The notes beneath the pieces were generated by a model. It was not told the origin of the DNA and did not search any database. It saw nothing but the letters and a program-made list of their open reading frames with translations. Below, piece by piece: positions 59,344 to 64,000 of a stretch of 64,000 nucleotides of DNA; the stretch's first letter is position 1; each line of letters opens with the position of its first letter. The stretch is taken from assembly GCA_036570425.1 (NCBI GenBank), contig DATCYF010000017.1, forward strand, positions 62,001-126,000, read 5' to 3'. A program made the position numbers and the translations under genes. This stretch comes from Rhizorhapis sp036570425. GTDB taxonomy: Bacteria > Pseudomonadota > Alphaproteobacteria > Sphingomonadales > Sphingomonadaceae.

Positions 59344-60787
59344 CACGCCTTTGGCCTTGGTCGAAAAAGTCCGGGGCGCGATGCGGCTCATGGCAGTGGA
59401 TCAGACGGCGTTAGCCCTGGGACTTGCGCCTGGCCTCATGCTGGCGGATGCGCGTGCGCGGGTCCCTGATCTGGAGGTGGCGGACCATGACAGCCGTGCC
59501 GATCAGGATTGGCTGGAACGACTGCTGGATGGCTGCATCCGTTACACGCCCACAGTGGCGCTTGATGCGCCTGACGGATTAACCCTCGACATTACCGGCT
59601 GCGCGCATCTTTTCGGTGGTGAAGGATCGTTGATCAAGGATATCGAGTTACGGATGGCGCGGCTTGGCATGACGCTGCGCCACGCCACTGCCCTAAGCCC
59701 AGACGCCGCCCAGGCATTGGCACGGTTCCAGACCGCTCCGGCAGCGGATGAGACCTGGGCGGTCCGACGCTTGCCCGTTGCAGCGCTGCGGCTGGAGATG
59801 GAGAGTGAAAGGGCGCTTTGCCGGGCCGGCCTCAAAACCGTGGGTGAGGTGGCGAGCCGTCCAATGGAGATCATCGCTGCACGCTTCGGAGAAGAAGCGG
59901 CAACCGCGCTTCGACGATTGACCGGCGAGGCGGAGAGCGCGCTTATTCCCCGCCGCGCCGCGCCGCCGCTCTTTGTCGAGCGGCGTTTTGCTGAACCCGT
60001 GGCGAAGACGGAATATGCGCTTCAGATACTGGAAGAATTATCGCGACAGATCGTGTTGCAACTTCAGGAACGTAAGCAAGGCGGGCGGCGGTTTGAAGCA
60101 ATGTTCTTCCGTACGGATGGATTGATGCGGCGACTGCGGATCGAAACTGGCCTGCCGATGCGTGATGCCAAGGCGATGATACGATTGTTTCGGGAACGGC
60201 TCGACAGTCTCAATGATCCGCTCGATCCGGGCTTTGGCTTCGATTTGGTGCGATTGTGCGTGCCGCGAACCGAACCGCTTGCCCCAGCGCAATTGAATCT
60301 GGAGGGCGGCAGTGTCAGTGAAATGGAAGTCGCGGCTCTGATTGATCGGCTGAGCACGCGACTGGGGCGTTCTCGGCTCAAGCGATTCCAGTCGCGTGAC
60401 ACGCATATTCCCGAACAGGCGCAGCTTGCCCTTCCTGCAACCGAGGCCGGAACGAAAGAGCCTTCGCAATGGGTCATTTCTGCGCCCGGGGAGCCGCCCA
60501 TGCGTCCCCTCCATCTGTTCGATCCGCCTCAACAAATCGAGGTGATGGCTGAAGTGCCGGACGGACCGCCGCATCGCTTCCGCTGGCGGCGTGCCTTTCA
60601 TGAGGTGCGCCGTTTTGAGGGGCCGGAGCGGATTGCGCATGAATGGTGGCGCAGGGAAGAAGGGCTGACGCGCGATTATTATCGCGTGGAAGATGCGCAT
60701 GGTCGTCGCTTCTGGATATTCCGCCATGGGCTTTACAACAGCGAAGCAGTGAATCCCCGCTGGTATATGCATGGGGTGTTCGCATGA
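59240..60787 (+). CDS. imuB: ImuB, inactive Y-family polymerase-like protein
   Basis: 515 residues from GTG 59240. Y-family fold (RRYLALWFPFLSADRLR, then LALGLAPGLMLADARARVPDLEV) without the catalytic acidic residues of true polymerases, as usual for ImuB. It is an adaptor that binds the beta clamp, ImuA and DnaE2. The start lies inside imuA and the stop overlaps dnaE2 by four bases (ATGA), so the three are coupled. Confidence 0.93.
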   Translation: MTNVSSGNRRYLALWFPFLSADRLRISGLSAVQPDTPLALVEKVRGAMRLMAVDQTALALGLAPGLMLADARARVPDLEVADHDSRADQDWLERLLDGCIRYTPTVALDAPDGLTLDITGCAHLFGGEGSLIKDIELRMARLGMTLRHATALSPDAAQALARFQTAPAADETWAVRRLPVAALRLEMESERALCRAGLKTVGEVASRPMEIIAARFGEEAATALRRLTGEAESALIPRRAAPPLFVERRFAEPVAKTEYALQILEELSRQIVLQLQERKQGGRRFEAMFFRTDGLMRRLRIETGLPMRDAKAMIRLFRERLDSLNDPLDPGFGFDLVRLCVPRTEPLAPAQLNLEGGSVSEMEVAALIDRLSTRLGRSRLKRFQSRDTHIPEQAQLALPATEAGTKEPSQWVISAPGEPPMRPLHLFDPPQQIEVMAEVPDGPPHRFRWRRAFHEVRRFEGPERIAHEWWRREEGLTRDYYRVEDAHGRRFWIFRHGLYNSEAVNPRWYMHGVFA

Positions 60788-63700
60788 ACAACCAATGCGC
60801 AGCGCCTTCCTCCATGGGGAATGAACCGATTTTCGCCGAACTTGCAGCCACGACCAATTATTCCTTCCTGCGCGGGGCATCGCACCCGTCCGATATGGTG
60901 GGGAAGGCCATGGAGCTTGGTTATGCAGGGGTCGGCATCGCGGATCGCAATAGCGTGGCGGGCGTGGTGCGTGCGTATGTCGCGGTACGCGAAGCGCAGG
61001 AGAAGGCGGAACAGAATATTGGTCAGCGGTTTGATTTCCAGCTAGCAGTGGGGGCTCGGCTGGTTTTTGCCGACGGAACGCCTGACATCATTGCCTATCC
61101 CGAAACACGCTTTGGGTGGGGGCGGTTGACGCGGATGCTGACCATCGGAAATCTTCGGACGAAGAAGGGTGGCTGCATCCTCTATCTCTCGGATTTGCTG
61201 GACTATTGCGCGGACCTGCTGCTGATAGTGATGCCTCCTCTGAAGGAAGAACAAGACACGGGAGCAATCCTTTCTCAACTTACTCAGGTCCGCCCCGGCT
61301 CGGTCTGGCTCGGCGCTGTCATGCACCGACAGGGAACGGATCGCAGACAACTGGCGCGGCTCATGCGGATTGCCGCGGCGGCGGGCGTGCCTCTGATCGC
61401 CAGCAATGACGCTCTTTATGCGACACCGGAGCAGCGGCCGCTACATGATGTCGTAACCTGCATTCGTGAAGGCGTGACTGTCGCCAGCGCGGGCCGTCTG
61501 CTGGCCGCCAATGCCGAACGTTACTTGAAATCGCCGAAAGAAATGGCGCGGCTATTCCGCGATTGTCCGGAAGCAGTGACGGAAAGCGCCACTTTGCTTT
61601 CGCGCATCCGCTTCTCGCTCGAGGAGCTACAGTATGAATATCCCCATGAGCCTGTGCCTGAAGGCTGGACGCCGCAGGGTTGGCTTGAGCATCTAGTGAT
61701 GGAAGAAGCGCACAAGCGCCATCCCAACGGTCTGCCGGCCAAGCTGCTCAAGATATTGGACGAGGAATTTACGCTCATCCGCGGCCGGAATTATGCCTAT
61801 TATTTCCTGACAGTGCACGACATCGTGCAGTATGCGCGAACCCTCAAACCGCCTATCCTCTGTCAGGGGAGAGGATCAGCGGCCAATTCTACCGTTTGCT
61901 ACCTGCTTGGCATTACCTCGATCGATCCGGTCGAAAATAACCTGCTCTTCTCCCGCTTCCTCTCTGAGGAGCGCGGAGAGCCGCCTGATATCGACGTCGA
62001 TTTTGAGCATGAGCGGCGTGAAGAGGTGATGCAATATATTTACGAACGTTATGGCCGTGAGCGCGCGGGTATCGCCGCCACCGTCATCCATTACCGTTCG
62101 CGCAGCACCGTGCGCGAAGTCGGCAAGGTGCTGGGCCTTAGCGAAGATGTGACTGCACGATTGAGCAGTACCGCGTGGGGCAGCTATTCAAGCGATATGC
62201 CGGAAAAGCGCTTCACTGAGGCGGGTTTTGATTCCGGAAATCCGGAGATGATCCGACTCCATCGGCTTGTCGGCCAGCTTCTCCAATTCCCGCGCCATCT
62301 GTCGCAGCATGTGGGCGGATTTGTGCTGACCGAGGACCGGCTGGACGAGACTGTACCCATTCACAATGCAGCGATGGAGGACCGCACCTTCATTGAATGG
62401 GACAAGGACGATATTGATGCTTTGGGGCTCATGAAGGTCGATGTGCTCTCGCTCGGCATGCTGACATGTATCCGCAAGAGTTTTGATCTCATCAACACCT
62501 TCGATCCAGCAGAAGAGGCGCGCCCGAAACTGACTTTGGAAACCGTTCCTTTCGAAGATCCTGCAGTTTATGAAATGCTGTGCAAAGGCGACAGCATCGG
62601 CGTTTTTCAGGTGGAAAGCCGGGCGCAGATCAACATGCTGCCGCGCTTGAAACCCAAAAAGTTCTACGATCTTGTCATTCAGGTGGCGATCGTCCGTCCC
62701 GGTCCGATCGAGGGCGACATGGTGCATCCTTATCTGCGACGGCGGCAGGAGAAGGAAAAGGTGGTTTATCCCTCGCCCGCTCCGCCGCATGATGCCGATG
62801 AACTAAAGGGCGTGTTGGGCCGGACGCTGGGCGTGCCCCTGTTTCAGGAACAGGCAATGAAGCTCGCCATTACCGCAGCGGAATTCACGCCTGATGAGGC
62901 CAATGGTCTGCGTAGGGCAATGGCGACTTTCCGCAATGTGGGGACGATCCACAAATATAAGGACAAGATGATCGGCGGCATGGTGCAGCGCGGTTATGAA
63001 CGCGATTTTGCCGAACGCTGTTTCAAGCAGATTGAAGGGTTCGGCAGCTACGGTTTCCCCGAAAGCCATGCGCAGTCCTTCGCCAAGCTGGTCTATGTTT
63101 CCGCCTGGATCAAATGTCATCATCCGGCCGTCTTTGCCTGCGCGCTGCTGAATTCGCAGCCCATGGGCTTCTACGCTCCAGCGCAGATCGTCCGTGATGC
63201 GCAGGAACATGGCGTGGAGGTGCGTCCCATCGATATCAATGCAAGCTTTTGGGACAACAGCCTGGAGCGAAAGGGGGATGGATCGCTGGCGCTGCGGATC
63301 GGTTTTCGTCAGATGGATGGCTTCCGCGAAGATTGGGCAAAAGCGCTGGCGGTGGCGCGTGCTAACGGAACCTTTGATTCCATGGAGGCGCTGGCGCGGC
63401 GGGCGGAACTGCCGGGTCGAGCCTTGCGCTCGCTTGCTGATGCGGATGCCTGCCGTTCCATTGGTGTTGATCGGCGGGAGGCGCTTTGGGAAGCGCGCCG
63501 CATGCCAGATGATGTCCTGCCCCTCTTTGCTGCCGCGCAAGCGCGTGAGTTGGCGCAGGAGGCGGATGCGCGGCTTCCCGCCATGCCGCTCGCCGAGCAT
63601 GTGGCGACCGATTATCAAACGACGCGTCTATCGTTGAAGGGACATCCCATGACTTTCCTCCGTCCGACCTTCCGGGGGGAGGGCGTGCTGAACTGTGCGG

Positions 63701-64000
63701 AAATTTCTACCGCGGAAAATGGTGCGCGGGTGCGCAGCGCGGGTGTTGTGCTGGTCCGTCAGCGGCCGGGTAAAGGCAACGCGATCTTCGTCACGCTTGA
63801 AGATGAAACAGGCATCACCAATGTGCTCATCTGGGCGCGATTGTTCGAACGTTATCGCCGCGCCGTCATGGCGTCCCGGCTGATGCTGGTGGAGGGCGAG
63901 GTGCAGCGGAGCGCTGAGGGAGTCGTTCACCTGATGGCCACGCGCATCATAGACCGCACAGATGAGCTGGACAAACTCTCCGAAGATAAGCGGATGCCGG
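60784..64000 (+). CDS. dnaE2: Error-prone DNA polymerase DnaE2, 3' end outside window
   Basis: The frame is open for 1072 codons to the right edge; the family has about 1050-1150. An N-terminal PHP domain (FAELAATTNYSFLRGASHPSDMV), the polymerase active site PPDIDVDFEHERREEV with two catalytic Asp, and QEQAMKLAITAAEFTPDEANGLRRAM of the fingers are seen. A C-terminal OB-type region follows. It carries out translesion synthesis in the SOS-induced ImuABC mutasome. Confidence 0.96.
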   Translation, partial: MNNQCAAPSSMGNEPIFAELAATTNYSFLRGASHPSDMVGKAMELGYAGVGIADRNSVAGVVRAYVAVREAQEKAEQNIGQRFDFQLAVGARLVFADGTPDIIAYPETRFGWGRLTRMLTIGNLRTKKGGCILYLSDLLDYCADLLLIVMPPLKEEQDTGAILSQLTQVRPGSVWLGAVMHRQGTDRRQLARLMRIAAAAGVPLIASNDALYATPEQRPLHDVVTCIREGVTVASAGRLLAANAERYLKSPKEMARLFRDCPEAVTESATLLSRIRFSLEELQYEYPHEPVPEGWTPQGWLEHLVMEEAHKRHPNGLPAKLLKILDEEFTLIRGRNYAYYFLTVHDIVQYARTLKPPILCQGRGSAANSTVCYLLGITSIDPVENNLLFSRFLSEERGEPPDIDVDFEHERREEVMQYIYERYGRERAGIAATVIHYRSRSTVREVGKVLGLSEDVTARLSSTAWGSYSSDMPEKRFTEAGFDSGNPEMIRLHRLVGQLLQFPRHLSQHVGGFVLTEDRLDETVPIHNAAMEDRTFIEWDKDDIDALGLMKVDVLSLGMLTCIRKSFDLINTFDPAEEARPKLTLETVPFEDPAVYEMLCKGDSIGVFQVESRAQINMLPRLKPKKFYDLVIQVAIVRPGPIEGDMVHPYLRRRQEKEKVVYPSPAPPHDADELKGVLGRTLGVPLFQEQAMKLAITAAEFTPDEANGLRRAMATFRNVGTIHKYKDKMIGGMVQRGYERDFAERCFKQIEGFGSYGFPESHAQSFAKLVYVSAWIKCHHPAVFACALLNSQPMGFYAPAQIVRDAQEHGVEVRPIDINASFWDNSLERKGDGSLALRIGFRQMDGFREDWAKALAVARANGTFDSMEALARRAELPGRALRSLADADACRSIGVDRREALWEARRMPDDVLPLFAAAQARELAQEADARLPAMPLAEHVATDYQTTRLSLKGHPMTFLRPTFRGEGVLNCAEISTAENGARVRSAGVVLVRQRPGKGNAIFVTLEDETGITNVLIWARLFERYRRAVMASRLMLVEGEVQRSAEGVVHLMATRIIDRTDELDKLSEDKRMP

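Noticed and set aside
1..64000. CRISPR arrays, insertion sequences or prophage genes
   Set aside because: No regularly spaced repeats, transposase motifs or phage structural genes were seen.

Overview
The window is about 60% GC and densely coded, and reads as ordinary chromosome of a sphingomonad-type alphaproteobacterium (Sphingobium or a relative). The evidence is a 180-kDa-type NAD-glutamate dehydrogenase, an ImuA-ImuB-DnaE2 mutasome behind an alphaproteobacterial LexA box, several perfect EcfG-type general stress promoters (GGAAC-N16/17-CGTT), and the hisC-tyrC / metX-metW arrangement. The species is an inference. I saw no rRNA operon, CRISPR array, insertion sequence or prophage.

Layout. 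1-5.8 kb: NAD-GDH (cut by the left edge) and a PAS-like protein, both on the minus strand. 6.0-6.8 kb: tRNA-Thr(CGU) and a small YdeI-like protein. 7.1-12.7 kb: an eight-gene minus-strand cluster (two GSTs, a small membrane protein, an AHSA1-like protein, a PhnB-like protein, a double VOC protein, a double DUF1428 protein and a VOC protein), divergent from an HxlR-type regulator with an SCP2-like tail. This looks like a regulated detoxification locus and is my main candidate for an undescribed system. 12.7-18.3 kb: a toxin-gene remnant, a YbaL-type antiporter with a 35-residue microprotein upstream, an HxlR regulator divergent from a cytochrome P450, and hypothetical genes.

18.3-30.6 kb is a stress and DNA-repair block: SDRs, CsbD, UdgX divergent from Ku-LigD, small acidic or membrane proteins, DUF3008, MgtC-like, NADP-GDH, an RNase Z-like hydrolase and a CoA-binding protein. 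Three perfect and one near-perfect EcfG promoter tie parts of it to the general stress response. 30.6-35 kb: an orphan molybdopterin-binding oxidoreductase subunit, ferrochelatase, acetoacetyl-CoA reductase and a ribbon-helix-helix protein.

35.0-38.7 kb: tRNA-Trp, secE-nusG, rplK-rplA, an L10 leader with rplJ-rplL, and a strong terminator, with no rpoBC after it. 38.8-43.2 kb: hisC-tyrC divergent from metX-GNAT-metW. 43.2-48.1 kb: TelA/XpaC-like genes, then a copper P-type ATPase and its CueR-like regulator behind a typical 19-bp-spacer MerR promoter. 48.2-54.2 kb: ogt, glutaminyl cyclase, ygfZ, a dihydroorotase-like gene, homoserine dehydrogenase and an exported hypothetical. 54.4-57 kb: tonB-exbB-exbD-exbD with a strong terminator. 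57.1-64 kb: exported peroxiredoxin, a RutR-like regulator and the SOS-controlled imuA-imuB-dnaE2 operon, cut by the right edge.
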